64,000 nt of DNA from Streptomyces cynarae (GCF_025642135.1 NZ_CP106793.1:62001-126000); one strand, 5' to 3'. Counted from the first letter of the stretch, positions 10,329-19,103 are shown. A program made the numbers and translations. Notes: a model not told the origin generated them from the sequence alone.

Positions 10329-11327
10329 TCACGGCCGCTCGGCGAACACGTCGATGCGCTCGGGATCCCGCTCGACGACCGGATCGAGGATCTTATCCAC
10401 GCGCCTGACCAACTCGTCGTCCAGCGTGACGTCCGCCGCCTTGGCGTTCTCGACGATCTGCTCGGGCCGGGACGCTCCGACGATGGCCGAAGAGACATTC
10501 GTGTTGCGCAGCACCCACGCCAGGCTCAGCGTCGCCAGGGACATGCCTGCTTCGGCGGCAAGAGGAACCAGCTCCTGGACCCGGGCCAGAACCTCGTCGC
10601 GCATCCATCCGGCCACCGCGTCGCTGCCACCGTTGGTGTCGGTGGCGCGGGAACCGGACGGCGGTTGCCGCCCCGGCTTGTACTTGCCCGTCAGCACCCC
10701 CTGGGCGAGCGGGGACCACACGATCTGGCCGATGCCGAGCTCCTGGCAGACCGGGACGATCTCCGGCTCGATCACGCGCCACAGCAGGGAGTACTGCGGC
10801 TGGTTGGACACCAGGCGGATCTTCAGCTCCCGCGCCAGCTGCGCCGCGGCCCTGATCTCCTGCGGCTTCCACTCCGAGACGCCGATGTAGTGCGCCTTGC
10901 CCGCGTGGACGACATCGGCGAGGGCCTCCATCGTCTCTTCCAGCGGAGTGGCGTAGTCGTAGCGGTGCGCCTGGTACAGGTCCACGTAGTCCGTGCCCAG
11001 GCGGCGCAGCGAGCCGTTGATCGACTCCATGATGTGCTTGCGTGACAGGCCACGGTCGTTCTTCCCCGGCCCGGTCGGGAAGTAGACCTTGGTGCAGATC
11101 TCGACGCCTTCGCGGCGCACGCCCTTGAGGGCGGCGCCCAGTGCCTCCTCCGCCCGGGTCTCCGCGTAGACGTCGGCGGTGTCGAAGGTGGTGATGCCGG
11201 CGTCGAGTGCGGCGCGTACACAGGCCGTGGCCGCCTCCTGGTCCACCTGTGACCCGTGGGTGACCCAGTTCCCGTAGGCGACGGCGCTGACCAGCATCCC
11301 GCTGCCGCCCAGATGGCGATAGTCCAT
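10329..11327 (-). CDS. Aldo/keto reductase (Kv-beta/YghZ-like)
   Basis: 332 aa. The catalytic tetrad is readable: D49 and Y54 in FDTADVYAE, K79 in CTKVYFP and H120 in DLYQAHRYD. NADPH-binding SNQPQYSLLWR and the C-terminal GASRPEQIVENAKA complete the family pattern. It is an NADPH-dependent carbonyl reductase of unknown substrate. Its upstream region is a decayed copy of the lacI 5' end with the same promoter and operator, so it is probably controlled by the LacI protein next to it and may act on a fructose-derived carbonyl. Confidence 0.9.
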   Translation of the reverse strand: MDYRHLGGSGMLVSAVAYGNWVTHGSQVDQEAATACVRAALDAGITTFDTADVYAETRAEEALGAALKGVRREGVEICTKVYFPTGPGKNDRGLSRKHIMESINGSLRRLGTDYVDLYQAHRYDYATPLEETMEALADVVHAGKAHYIGVSEWKPQEIRAAAQLARELKIRLVSNQPQYSLLWRVIEPEIVPVCQELGIGQIVWSPLAQGVLTGKYKPGRQPPSGSRATDTNGGSDAVAGWMRDEVLARVQELVPLAAEAGMSLATLSLAWVLRNTNVSSAIVGASRPEQIVENAKAADVTLDDELVRRVDKILDPVVERDPERIDVFAERP

Positions 11328-11451
11328 GTTCGATGTCCTTTCTTAGGACGAAGGGGACCGTGGTCAGCAAGGCCACCTTCGCTGTCTGTGGCCACTTCCC
11401 GTCCCCTTCGACCGCCGGAGGCACGACATCGCCTCCAGTTTCGCGCTTTAA

Positions 11452-11463
11452 TAACGCGCGTTA
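11452..11463. promoter_or_regulatory. Second copy of the LacI-type operator (upstream of aldo/keto reductase)
   Basis: TAACGCGCGTTA, the 12-bp core of the operator at 10127-10142, in the same distance relation to a -10 box (complement of 11480-11485, TAACTT). Confidence 0.75.
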
Positions 11464-11479
11464 GTGCTAGGTTGCGAGG

Positions 11480-11509
11480 AAGTTACGGGCGTTTCGCGCC
11501 GCATGTCAA
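11480..11509 (-). promoter_or_regulatory. Promoter of the aldo/keto reductase gene
   Basis: TTGACA (complement of 11504-11509), 18-bp spacer, TAACTT (complement of 11480-11485), identical in boxes and spacing to the lacI promoter. Confidence 0.6.
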
Positions 11510-11646
11510 TACCTAGGCATGGGCTGCATCAGGCCGCCGCCCGATGTCCTTCCCCCGTACGTACGCCCGGCCCGCCGGGCACCGGCCGAAACCCACGCGC
11601 GGAACCGCGGCATCTCCGCGCGCTTCCAGAGAGGCAGACCGTCACC

Positions 11647-12642
11647 ATGGCTCGACTCGAGACCCCCAGCCGTGTCACCGTTCTCGGTGAGTGCGTCGCG
11701 GACGCCTTCACCGCCCCCGCCCTATCCGGCCCGGGGGAACTCGCCCTGCGCGTCCTGCCGGGAGGCGGCCCCGCCAACACCGCCGTCGCCCTCGCCCGGC
11801 TCGGCACCCCCACCCGCTTCCTCGCGCGGCTCTCCCATGACGTCTTCGGCACGCTCTTCCGCACCCGCCTCAGCGACTCCGGCGTCGACCTGAGCGGCAG
11901 CGTGACCGCCCCCGAGCCCAGCACCCTCGCCGTCGCCGTCGCCGCCCTCAACGAGACCGGCCAGGCCACCTACACCTTCCACGCCGACAGCGCCGCCGAC
12001 TGGCAGTAAACCGCCGACGAACTCGCCCGCACCCCGCACGACGACACGGTCTGCCTGCACACCGGCTCCCTGGCGCTGATACGCCAACCCGGCGGCAGCC
12101 GCATCGAGGACCACCTTGCCAAGGCACGAGAACACGTCACCGTGTCCATCGACCCCAACGTCCGCCCCCTGCTCGTGCCGCCCTCCGCCTACCGAGAACG
12201 GCTCCCACGCTGGTGCGCCCTCGCCGACATCCTCCGCCTCAGCGAGGACGACCTCGGCCTGCTCCTTCCCGACGCCAGCCCCGAAGAGGCTTGCGACACC
12301 TGGCACGCCGCCGGCGCGCGCCTCGTCGTCATCACCATCGGCTCACGCGGCGCCCTCGCCTCCCTCGACGGCCTCCGCGTCACCGTCCCGGCCCCGGCCG
12401 TCGACGTCGTCGACACCGTCGGCGCCGGGGACTCCTTCGCCGCGGGTCTGCTGCATCGCCTCACCGCCCTCGGACACCTCGGCGGCCGGCTCGACGGGCT
12501 GAGCCTCCAAGACGTCACAGAAGCCTGCGCCTTCGCCGCCTGCGTCGCCGCCCAGACCTGCTCCGTCCCCGGCGCAAACCCGCCCTGCGCGGACGAAGCG
12601 GCGCTGCAGGCCAGCGTAGAACGGCTCCTGTCTCACGTCTGA
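11647..12642 (+). pseudogene. PfkB-family sugar kinase (fructokinase-like) interrupted by an in-frame TAA
   Basis: The frame from ATG 11647 to TGA 12642 encodes a full-length ribokinase/PfkB fold: GGGPANTAVALARLG sugar-binding motif near residue 39, NVRP loop, and the ATP/anion-hole motif DTVGAGDSFAAGLL with catalytic Asp at about codon 262. The only defect is TAA at 12007-12009 (codon 121) after DWQ, where relatives usually have WQWT. The frame is identical on both sides, so this is a nonsense change rather than a frameshift. AGAGG precedes the start. The gene probably phosphorylated fructose released by the GH32 enzymes. Restart at a downstream ATG would lose the sugar-binding domain. Confidence 0.88.
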
Positions 12643-12706
12643 ACGCACATGCTCGTTCCCGCGCCACGACTGCGCAGGCTCGTTGTGCCTTTGCAAGACT
12701 GCCGAT

Positions 12707-13240
12707 ATGACGCACCTGATCGTGGTCAGTGACTACGACCCCAACTGGCCCGAGCGGTTCCAGGACCTGCGGCGGCGACTGGCACCTCACGTCGCGGATC
12801 TTGCTGTGTCCATCGAGCATGTCGGCAGTACGGCTGTGCCAGGGTGCGCCGCAAAACCGATCATCGACCTGGACATCGTGGTGTCCGACGAGGCCCTCAT
12901 GCCCGCGTTGATTTCCCGACTCGCCGGGCAGGGCTATCGGCACGAAGGCGACCTGGGAATTCCGGGACGGCAGGCTTTCCAAGCCCCGCCCACGGCCCCC
13001 GTACATCATCTGTACGGCGTGGTCGCAGACTCAAAGCCCCACCTTGATCACGTCCTGCTCCGTGACTACCTGCGTCAGCGACGCGACGAAGTACGGCGCT
13101 ACAGCGCGTTGAAGGTGGCCCTGGCGAAGCAGTTCCCTGCCGACCACGAGGGCAGGGCGGCGTACTCGGCAGCGAAGAGCAGGCTGGTGGAGGACCTTGT
13201 CGCCAAGTCCTACGCCGCTCGAGCCGCCAGCGAATCGTGA
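12707..13240 (+). CDS. GrpB-like (UPF0157) nucleotidyltransferase-fold protein
   Basis: 177 aa. Family motif IEHVGSTAVPGCAAKPIIDLDI (about 37-58) is intact, as is HLYGVV. ATG 12707 is preferred because the protein then begins MTHLIVVSDYDPNWPERF, the conserved start of the family; a TTG 8 codons earlier is also open. GrpB relatives share the nucleotidyltransferase superfamily fold but their substrates are generally unknown. No operon partner is evident. Confidence 0.85.
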   Translation: MTHLIVVSDYDPNWPERFQDLRRRLAPHVADLAVSIEHVGSTAVPGCAAKPIIDLDIVVSDEALMPALISRLAGQGYRHEGDLGIPGRQAFQAPPTAPVHHLYGVVADSKPHLDHVLLRDYLRQRRDEVRRYSALKVALAKQFPADHEGRAAYSAAKSRLVEDLVAKSYAARAASES

Positions 13241-13297
13241 CATCGGAGCGGTAGCACGCAAGTGGCCTTGCTCCTGCTCTGGTTCGGCGCCGGCCTA

Positions 13298-13996
13298 CTA
13301 CGCGGCCATCTTCTTCCGGCGGCGCCCGGCCCGGGCCAGGGCGCCGACCAGTTCCTCATGGCTCATCTTCGACCGGCCGGGGATGCCTTCGTCACTGGCG
13401 CGCTGATACAGCTCCGTCTTGCTCAGCTGCCTCAACTCGCGCTTTCCGAGGCCGCGATCGCGTGCCCTGGTGGACGTTCTTACCCGCTTGCTCGGGGCCG
13501 TCTTGGCCGTCGTCTTCTTAGCCGACTTCCCTGTGGCCTTCCGCACCGGCTTCCGAGTCCCAGTCTTCTTCTCTTTTTGATCTTCGGGCGCCTTGTCTCT
13601 GGAGCTGCGGGTCTGTTCGACGCTGCGCTGCAGGGCCTCCATCAGGTCGATGACGTTGGCGGCCTGCGGTGGGGTTTCCTCGCTGACGATCTCCTTGCCC
13701 TTGGCTTTGGCGTCGACCAGCTCCTTGGCCTTCTCTTCGCAGGTGTCGTGGTAGTCCTTCGGGTTCCAGTCGATGGAGAGGGAGCCGATCAACTGGCGGG
13801 CGGTGTCAAGCTCCCTGCCCTGGGCGTCGGCGCGGCCGGGCAGCACCGGCAGCTTCTGGTGCGGGTCGCGGACCTCGTCGGCCCAGTGCAGGGTGTGGAG
13901 CACCAGCACCTCTTCCTGCGCGCGCAGGGCGACCAGGTACTGCTTGCCGCGCATCACGAAGGTGGCGATGCCGGTCTTCTGCTGGCCTGCTTGCTG
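13298..13996 (-). pseudogene. ku: 5'-truncated ku (non-homologous end-joining protein)
   Basis: From about 13996 down to the stop the frame encodes the C-terminal part of bacterial Ku: GIATFVMRGKQYLVALR, LHTLHWADEVRDP, a helical stretch ending VIDLMEALQRSVEQ, then the lysine-rich tail and a C-terminal SAP-like motif (LSKTELYQRASDEGIPGRSKMS). The N-terminal beta-barrel half (about 130-150 residues) is missing. The frame continues upstream to 14146 only as unrelated sequence without a Ku-like start. Ku needs the barrel to ring DNA, so the product is unlikely to work. Confidence 0.82.
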
Positions 13997-14582
13997 CGCC
14001 GAGCCGTCCTCCGCCTGACCGTGCGAATGCTGCGCTGCATGCTGCACCCACGACACCACGCAAGCCACCCTCGACACCGGGGCAGCAGCAGGACCAGGAG
14101 CAGCATCATGCAGCAGCCGCAGGCCTTCGCCGGTGGCTCTCCTCACGCCTGACAGCCTTGCACCGCGACGCTTCTACCTGGACAGATCCGCCGTGAGGCT
14201 CACAATCTCTGCTCCTTCGGGGAGCTCGAGGCGCTGCTTGCGTTGCTGAGGAAGACTGTTCGCCACCACCGGCCGCCGCGTCGGTGCCGTCGTCGTAGGC
14301 CGGGCGACCGTGATCGGTACCGGCGCCGCCCTGTGGCCGTTCATGAAGGAGCCCTACGATCGACCGCTCCCCGTCCCTGGCAGATGGAAGACACCGTTGG
14401 CGAATCCGGTCCGCAGAGTTCCCCTCGGCTCCGGGGAGCAGGTGTGACTGGGCAGGATGGCTGGCCCATACGGCCAAGTAGACCGCACCACCGACAACCG
14501 CCGCCGCCTTCTCCGTGCCCCGAACGGTCAGCGTGCCCGCACCAGTTGGTGCGGGCACGCTGACCGTTCGGGGCACCGGCTG
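13997..14582. other. Degenerate intergenic sequence
   Basis: About 590 bp between the ku remnant and the next relic. Short open frames occur on both strands but none has a credible start or family motif. The only clear structure is the long palindrome at 14515-14576. This is probably scar sequence from the event that removed the 5' half of ku. Confidence 0.5.
14515..14576. terminator. 62-nt perfect hairpin (30-bp arms, 2-base loop)
   Basis: Left arm 14515-14544 begins GTGCCCCGAACGG. The right arm 14547-14576 is its exact reverse complement and the loop is GT. There is no T-run. It lies just beyond the stop at 14583-14585 of a minus-strand relic, consistent with a terminator, but the arms are far longer than needed and perfectly matched, so a recent inverted duplication or a recombination/transposon end is also possible. 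Confidence 0.55.
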
Positions 14583-14740
14583 CTACAGGTCGAACTCAAG
14601 GTGCTCGATGTCCGTGAAGCGGACCTCCTCCATCGGTCCGGCGCGACGGCCGCCAACCTGGAAGTACACCTCCTTGAGCGCCTCCGCGGCGATCTCCTTG
14701 AGGCGCTGCTCGGTGGCGCCCCTGCTCCTGGGCCTCGATT
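14583..14740 (-). pseudogene. C-terminal remnant of an unrecognised protein
   Basis: About 50 codons ending RRAGPMEEVRFTDIEHLEFDL then TAG. The amphipathic, well-conserved look (TEQRLKEIAAEALKEVYF) suggests a true protein tail. A TAA in frame just upstream at about 14740 and the absence of a start show that the 5' part is gone. I do not recognise the family. Confidence 0.4.
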
Positions 14741-14838
14741 AAGACGGATGAGGATGTGCTGTTTACCGAGCCTCCGCTACGCGGCAGTCAAGCTCTCGGG
14801 TCTGGAGCATCTCTTCGCGGAGCGAGAAGGCTCCGGCC

Positions 14839-15408
14839 CTACCGATCTTGCGAGGCCGAGCTGTCCAGGGAAGTGCCCAGGAACGACAGGAGGACTGCCA
14901 GGGCACCGCCGCAGACGATGCCCGAATCAGCAAGGTTGAACACCGCGAAGTGCTCAACGGAGATGAAGTCGACGACGTGCCCGCGGAAGACCCCAGGCGC
15001 CCGGAAGATCCGGTCAGTCAGATTGCCGAGCGCGCCCCCAAGCAGCAGGCCCAGAGCGACAGCCCACGGAAGGCTCTGAAGCCTACGCGCGACACGCGCG
15101 ATGACCACGACAACCGCGACCGAGATCGCCGCGAACACAGCAGTGAAAGCCTGGCCCGAACTGAAAGCCGCACCCGAGTTACGGAACACCTGAAGCGTGA
15201 GCACACGGCCCGCTATGGCAATGGGCTCCTGACCTTCCAACCGCGAGACAGCCACAAGCTTGCTGCCGAGATCCAAGGCATAGGTGAGAGCGGCCGCCGT
15301 CAGCAGAGCGGTCAGAGGGCCCTGAGCCAGTGCGCGCTCATCAACCGCACGCGTTGCTGTGTCGGGCTGGGATTGCGAGGCATTGTCGGTAGTGATGATC
15401 TGCTCCAC
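14839..15408 (-). CDS. lspA: Lipoprotein signal peptidase (signal peptidase II)
   Basis: 189 aa from GTG 15408. The family motifs are intact: [20 protein letters not shown] with the first catalytic Asp, and FAVFNLADS with the second. Four membrane segments are visible. About 30 polar residues precede helix 1, an extension seen in several actinobacterial copies. It cleaves prolipoproteins ahead of the lipidated Cys. In actinomycetes lspA normally sits elsewhere, so this may be a second copy carried on accessory DNA. It is bordered upstream directly by a transposase relic. Confidence 0.9.
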   Translation of the reverse strand: MEQIITTDNASQSQPDTATRAVDERALAQGPLTALLTAAALTYALDLGSKLVAVSRLEGQEPIAIAGRVLTLQVFRNSGAAFSSGQAFTAVFAAISVAVVVVIARVARRLQSLPWAVALGLLLGGALGNLTDRIFRAPGVFRGHVVDFISVEHFAVFNLADSGIVCGGALAVLLSFLGTSLDSSASQDR

Positions 15409-15434
15409 GGATGCTGAGCCGCCCTGGACAGGCC

Positions 15435-15735
15435 CACATTACAAGTGTCTGCCGGATGAAACGTGCAACAGGTGCTTGTCCGCCGCCCGCCATGACCACA
15501 TCCTGGCCCACCTGCGCTCCACCCGCCTCGGGGCGTTGGCCGACCTCGGTTTTTCGCGGCCTGGACAACGACATCCTCGACCCCGTGATCATCACCGGCT
15601 ACACCGCCAGCCGAACCCACAAGCTCACCCCGGGCCAGAAAGAAGCCAACCGCGTCGTCGCCGTCGGACGGGCACCAGTCGAGCACGGCTTCGCCAACAT
15701 CAAGAACTGGCGGATCCTCACCGAACTCCGTAAGA
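15435..15735 (+). pseudogene. IS5-type transposase C-terminal fragment with a frameshift
   Basis: Two frames together give HDHILAHLRSTRLGALADLGF and RGLDNDILDPVIITGY, then TPGQKEANRVVAVGRAPVEHGFANIKNWRILTELR, a well-known DDE transposase tail. One extra T in the T-run near 15551 breaks the frame and the sequence departs from the family after 15735. The N-terminal half is absent. Confidence 0.75.
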
Positions 15736-15876
15736 CGCTCAAGAGGGCGATGTACGGCCGAGCTTCTTTCGAACTCCCCCGGACCCGCATCCTCACCCAG
15801 CCTTGAGCTTCACGGATCAGGGGCGGGAACAGGGATCGCTTCGGCAGGGGACCTGCCCGAACGTCCCGGTCGCCGG

Positions 15877-16758
15877 TCAGGGCTGGATGTTCTCCAGGTC
15901 CTCCAGAAGGCTGGGGTGTTTGGGCTCCCAACTGAGCGCCTGCCGGGTGTACGCGCTGGACGAGGGCTGGTCGCTCGCGAAGATCTGACCGAGGGGACCG
16001 AAGGTCTCCGCCGGTACCGACTCGACCGGCAGGCCCAGCCGTCGGCCGATGACCGTGGCGATATCGCGAACCTTGTCCCCCTCGTCGGCCACGGCGTGCC
16101 AGGAGGTACCCGCTTCCCCCTGTTCCAGGGCGAGCCGGAAAAGGACTGCCGCGTCGAGCGCGTGCACGGCCGGCCAGCGCTGTGCGCCGTCGCCCGGGTA
16201 ACCGGACACTCCGGTCCGGCGTGCGATGTTGGTCAACAGGCCGGCGAATCCGCCGGAACCCTGGTTGTGAACCGTGCGCGGCAGGCGTACGGCGCTGCTG
16301 CGAACCCCGCGCGAGGACAGGCCCAGGACCGACGTGACCGCACGGCCGCGACCGCCGACCGGCCCGTCGGTGGGCACCGGGTCGCTTTCGACGGATGCGC
16401 GGCCCGGCACGGCGGGCGTACCCGAGACAGCGACGAAGGGACGGTCGCTGCCGACGAGTTCCTCGCCGAGGGCCGCGAGGGCGGCACCTTCCTCCGCGAC
16501 CGACTTCGCGAGGGTGTCGGGGCTGCTGAAGTCGTGGTCGAACGCGAGGTGGATCACCCCGTCGGCCCGGGCGGCGCCGGTGCGAAGGGTGTTCAGGTCG
16601 GCGAGGGCTCCCCGGAGGGGATCGGCGCCGGCCGCCTCTATGGCCTGCGCGGATGCGTCGGAGCGAGCGAGTGCGAGGACGGTGTGGCCGTTGTCGAGCA
16701 GTTCGGCGACGACAGCGGAACCGATCAGACCGGTGCCGCCGGTGACGAAAACGCGCAT
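15877..16758 (-). CDS. NAD-dependent epimerase/dehydratase (extended SDR)
   Basis: 293 aa. The Rossmann motif VTGGTGLIGSAVVAELL starts at residue 5, followed by ARSDAS after strand 2 and IHLAFDHDF in the substrate loop. The classical YxxxK is not obvious, as in several atypical extended SDRs of the SDR_a4/NmrA-like group. The substrate is unknown. The gene diverges from a TetR regulator across twin operators and is probably its target. Confidence 0.85.
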   Translation of the reverse strand: MRVFVTGGTGLIGSAVVAELLDNGHTVLALARSDASAQAIEAAGADPLRGALADLNTLRTGAARADGVIHLAFDHDFSSPDTLAKSVAEEGAALAALGEELVGSDRPFVAVSGTPAVPGRASVESDPVPTDGPVGGRGRAVTSVLGLSSRGVRSSAVRLPRTVHNQGSGGFAGLLTNIARRTGVSGYPGDGAQRWPAVHALDAAVLFRLALEQGEAGTSWHAVADEGDKVRDIATVIGRRLGLPVESVPAETFGPLGQIFASDQPSSSAYTRQALSWEPKHPSLLEDLENIQP

Positions 16759-16775
16759 AGGAAACTCCCCCAGGA

Positions 16776-16799
16776 GTGATGGGACTCTTGTCCCATCAC
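16776..16799. promoter_or_regulatory. TetR-type operator, copy 1
   Basis: 24-bp inverted repeat with 10-bp arms GTGATGGGAC / GTCCCATCAC and spacer TCTT, 18 bp upstream of the epimerase start. Confidence 0.8.
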
Positions 16800-16808
16800 T
16801 CTACCGCA

Positions 16809-16832
16809 GTGATGGGACAAGAGTCCCATCAC
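16809..16832. promoter_or_regulatory. TetR-type operator, copy 2 (mirror image of copy 1)
   Basis: Same arms with spacer AAGA, so the 24 bp are the exact reverse complement of copy 1. The copies are 9 bp apart (33 bp centre to centre, three helical turns) and this one ends 6 bp before the first possible TetR start codon. Confidence 0.8.
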
Positions 16833-16846
16833 TTAGGATGGTGACC

Positions 16847-17425
16847 ATGGGTAGATGGGAACCAGGCGCACGCGAACGCCTCGTCGTGGCTGCCGTCGAC
16901 CTGTTCACCGAGCAGGGGTACGACGCCACGACGGTCGCGCAGATCGCCGAGCGCGCAGGAGTCACCAAGAGCACCTTCTTCCGGCACTTCCCCGACAAGC
17001 GCGAGCTGCTGGTCGCCGGACAGGAGACGCTGAGCCGACTGCTGGCCGAGGGGATCGCCGACGCGCCCGCTGGCGCCAGCCCGCTCGAGGCGGTCGCTGC
17101 CGGTCTGGAGCGCGCGTCGAGCGCGATGGGCCCCGTGAGCCGCGAGCTCGCGCCTCGCCTGAAGGCGGCCGTCGCCGCCAGCGCCGAACTTCAAGAGCGT
17201 GACGCCCTCAAGAGCGTCAGCCTCGCGGCCGCGATGACGACCGCTCTGGTCGCCCGCGGCATACCCGATCCAACCGCGGCTCTGGCGGGCGAGCTGGGCG
17301 TCCTCGCCTTCAAACGGGGATACGCCCAATGGTCCGAGGGCGACCGTGACGGCAAGGACGAGCTCGCCGGGTACACCCTGGCGGCCCTCGACGAACTGCG
17401 TGCAGCGAGCACCTCGCTGGGCTGA
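16847..17425 (+). CDS. TetR-family regulator of the divergent epimerase gene
   Basis: 192 aa from ATG 16847 (an in-frame ATG at 16838 is possible). HTH: DLFTEQGYDATTVAQIAERAGVTKSTFFRHFPDKRELL, about 18-55. The C-terminal ligand domain is helical and divergent. The transcript must start at or inside operator copy 2, so the leader is very short. The mirrored twin operators suggest simultaneous autorepression and control of the epimerase. Confidence 0.9.
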   Translation: MGRWEPGARERLVVAAVDLFTEQGYDATTVAQIAERAGVTKSTFFRHFPDKRELLVAGQETLSRLLAEGIADAPAGASPLEAVAAGLERASSAMGPVSRELAPRLKAAVAASAELQERDALKSVSLAAAMTTALVARGIPDPTAALAGELGVLAFKRGYAQWSEGDRDGKDELAGYTLAALDELRAASTSLG

Positions 17426-17674
17426 CCGGCAACCTCACCCGCCGTTCACGAAACTGCGGCCAGAGCCTTGAAAACGACCAGGGATACTCCTCGTCTCACT
17501 CGGTCCGGTTCTCAACGGACCGGGGAAGTTCAGGGTTCTGACCGCGTTTCTGTGAAGCCGCAGGCCAGTGGGTGGTACGCCTCGTTCCGCTGGCGTCTGC
17601 CTGGCCATGGCGTGCCGAAACGGCAGTCGGCCAGCCGGTTGACGGCCTGATGCCGTGCTGCCCGGTTCTCCTGG
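17426..17674. other. Non-coding interval
   Basis: About 250 bp between the TetR and AraC genes (both end here). No family motif or hairpin with a T-run was seen. Confidence 0.4.
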
Positions 17675-18574
17675 CTAGCGCCGGCGGGTGCGGAAGCCGC
17701 CGGGGGTATCGCCAGTCTCGCGGGTGAAGAACTTCCCGAAGTTGGCGGGTTCTGAGAATCCGAGCATCCGGCCGATCGCAGCGATGGGCAGGTCGGTGTG
17801 CACGAGCAGGCGCTGCGCCTCCAGGGCGGCGCGGGCGTCGATGAGTTCTTTGGCGCTGCGGCCGGTAGCGGCCTGGCAGGCCCGGGTCAGGGTGCGTGGT
17901 GAGTAGCCGAGTCGGGCGGCGTACCTCTGCACGGAGCGGGTGGCGGCGAAGGAGCGCTCCAGCTCGTACCGGAAGGCAAGGAAGACCTCGCCGCCGGCCA
18001 TCGCCGAGGCGGCATGGTCCGGATGGGGCAGCCGGGCCAGGCGCAGCAGCACCGCGCCGAGGAGCTGGCGCAGCAGTGGGACGGTGAGGTCGGCGTCCGT
18101 GTTGTCCCGGTGGTCCTCCAGGGTGTGGTAGTCGGCCGCGATCTCGGCCAGGGCCCGGTCGATGACCTGGTGGTCGCCCGGGGACAGCGTCCAGCCGGCC
18201 GGGCCGAAGCCGTCGAGGAGGGACGCGAGCTGAGGCAGGCGCGGTGGGAAGGCGGCGGTGAACAGCACCAGCACGGCATCCAGTTCGGCCAGGCGGCCCT
18301 CCGCATCGGCCGGGAACCGCTGGACCTGACCGGGCCGCAGATGCAGCAGTCTGCCCGGTACGCAGGGCTGGGGAACGAAATCAACCATCATGCTTGCCTC
18401 ACCGCCTCGTACGAGGAGCAGTTGGTGGAAGTCCGGTCGGCTCGCGGTGTGGGCGACCGCCCTTTTCATGCGGCGGCGCAGGACGTCGTATGTCAGGACC
18501 TCGATGCCCAGCCGCGGGCGGTCGGGATTGCGGTAGGCGATGTCGATGACGTCCGGTTGTCCAACTTTGACCAT
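17675..18574 (-). CDS. AraC-family regulator
   Basis: 299 aa from ATG 18574 (MVKVGQPDVIDIAYRN). The N-terminal cupin-like sensing region contains HQLLLVRGGEASMMVDF and LHLRPGQVQRF. The C-terminal double HTH is clear: RSVQRYAARLGYSPRTLTRACQAATG and LPIAAIGRMLGFSEPANFGKFFTRETGDTPGGFR. An open frame continues 94 codons upstream but overlaps the divergent promoter and has no family resemblance. It diverges from the SnoaL-like gene and may regulate it. Confidence 0.88.
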   Translation of the reverse strand: MVKVGQPDVIDIAYRNPDRPRLGIEVLTYDVLRRRMKRAVAHTASRPDFHQLLLVRGGEASMMVDFVPQPCVPGRLLHLRPGQVQRFPADAEGRLAELDAVLVLFTAAFPPRLPQLASLLDGFGPAGWTLSPGDHQVIDRALAEIAADYHTLEDHRDNTDADLTVPLLRQLLGAVLLRLARLPHPDHAASAMAGGEVFLAFRYELERSFAATRSVQRYAARLGYSPRTLTRACQAATGRSAKELIDARAALEAQRLLVHTDLPIAAIGRMLGFSEPANFGKFFTRETGDTPGGFRTRRR

Positions 18575-18722
18575 GGTGGGTCCCGACTCTACCTCGTCGC
18601 GGGAGCGCCTTGGCGGGGATCGTGGAGGCGTCGCCGCGTGCTGCCGGTCTGCGTCCCTGAGACCCGCGGCGCGCTCGTACATCCCTGCCCCGATGGGCAC
18701 ACACCAGGTAAGGACCCACCAC

Positions 18723-19103
18723 GTGAACACTGCGATCACCGATCCCGCACTGCTGCCCGGCGCGTTCGAGGATGCCCTGAACGGCGGTGACGTCGAGGGC
18801 GTACTGGCCCTGTTCGCCCCTGGCGCCACCATGCGCACGCCGGCCGGCGAGGTCATCGCCGGTCACGAGGCGTTGCGCCGGGAGATCAGCGGGACCGTCG
18901 CCGCCCGTGGACGGCTCACCAACGTCCCCCGGCTCGCCCTGGTCGGCGCCGAGGCCGCGCTGCTGGTCACAGACTGGACTCTCGAAGTCACCGCTCCCGA
19001 CGGCGAGCGTGTCGCCCCGACCGGCACCACCGCCAACGTCGCGTGCCGAGGCGTTGACGGCTGCTGGCGGTTCGCCGTGCTCAATCCGCTCGGCACGGCC
19101 TGA
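18723..19103 (+). CDS. SnoaL-like/NTF2-fold polyketide-cyclase-type small protein
   Basis: 126 aa from GTG 18723, which has AAGGA 8 bases upstream (an in-frame ATG at 18693 would add MGTHQVRTHH). The pattern DALNGGDVEGVLALFAPGATMRTPAGEVIAGHEALR is the alpha-plus-beta SnoaL_2/NTF2 start, and the protein ends GCWRFAVLNPLGTA. Such proteins are small-molecule isomerases/cyclases or of unknown function. Confidence 0.8.
   Translation: MNTAITDPALLPGAFEDALNGGDVEGVLALFAPGATMRTPAGEVIAGHEALRREISGTVAARGRLTNVPRLALVGAEAALLVTDWTLEVTAPDGERVAPTGTTANVACRGVDGCWRFAVLNPLGTA

Larger units (their letters stand above)
11345..11510 (-). pseudogene. Relic of a lacI 5' end with its promoter and operator
   Basis: The stretch aligns with 9985-10187. 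An AGGACGAAGGxGACCGTGGTC block equals the lacI codons for TTVSFVL. A shortened middle follows, then the start-codon region (TGGCCACTT), GTCCCCTTCG, TTTCGCGCTTTA and the operator-promoter block. In frame it still reads TTVPFVLRKD. It shows that the lacI control region was duplicated and most of the second lacI coding sequence was lost, leaving the aldo/keto reductase behind the copy. Confidence 0.75.

Noticed and set aside
14106..14576. 156-codon minus-strand ORF starting inside the palindrome
   Set aside because: Its start comes from the palindrome itself (the plus strand has the same apparent start) and the rest is low-complexity.
16274..16846. N-terminal extension of the TetR gene at 16847
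   Set aside because: The extension is antisense to the epimerase and crosses both operators; the TetR fold begins at 16847.
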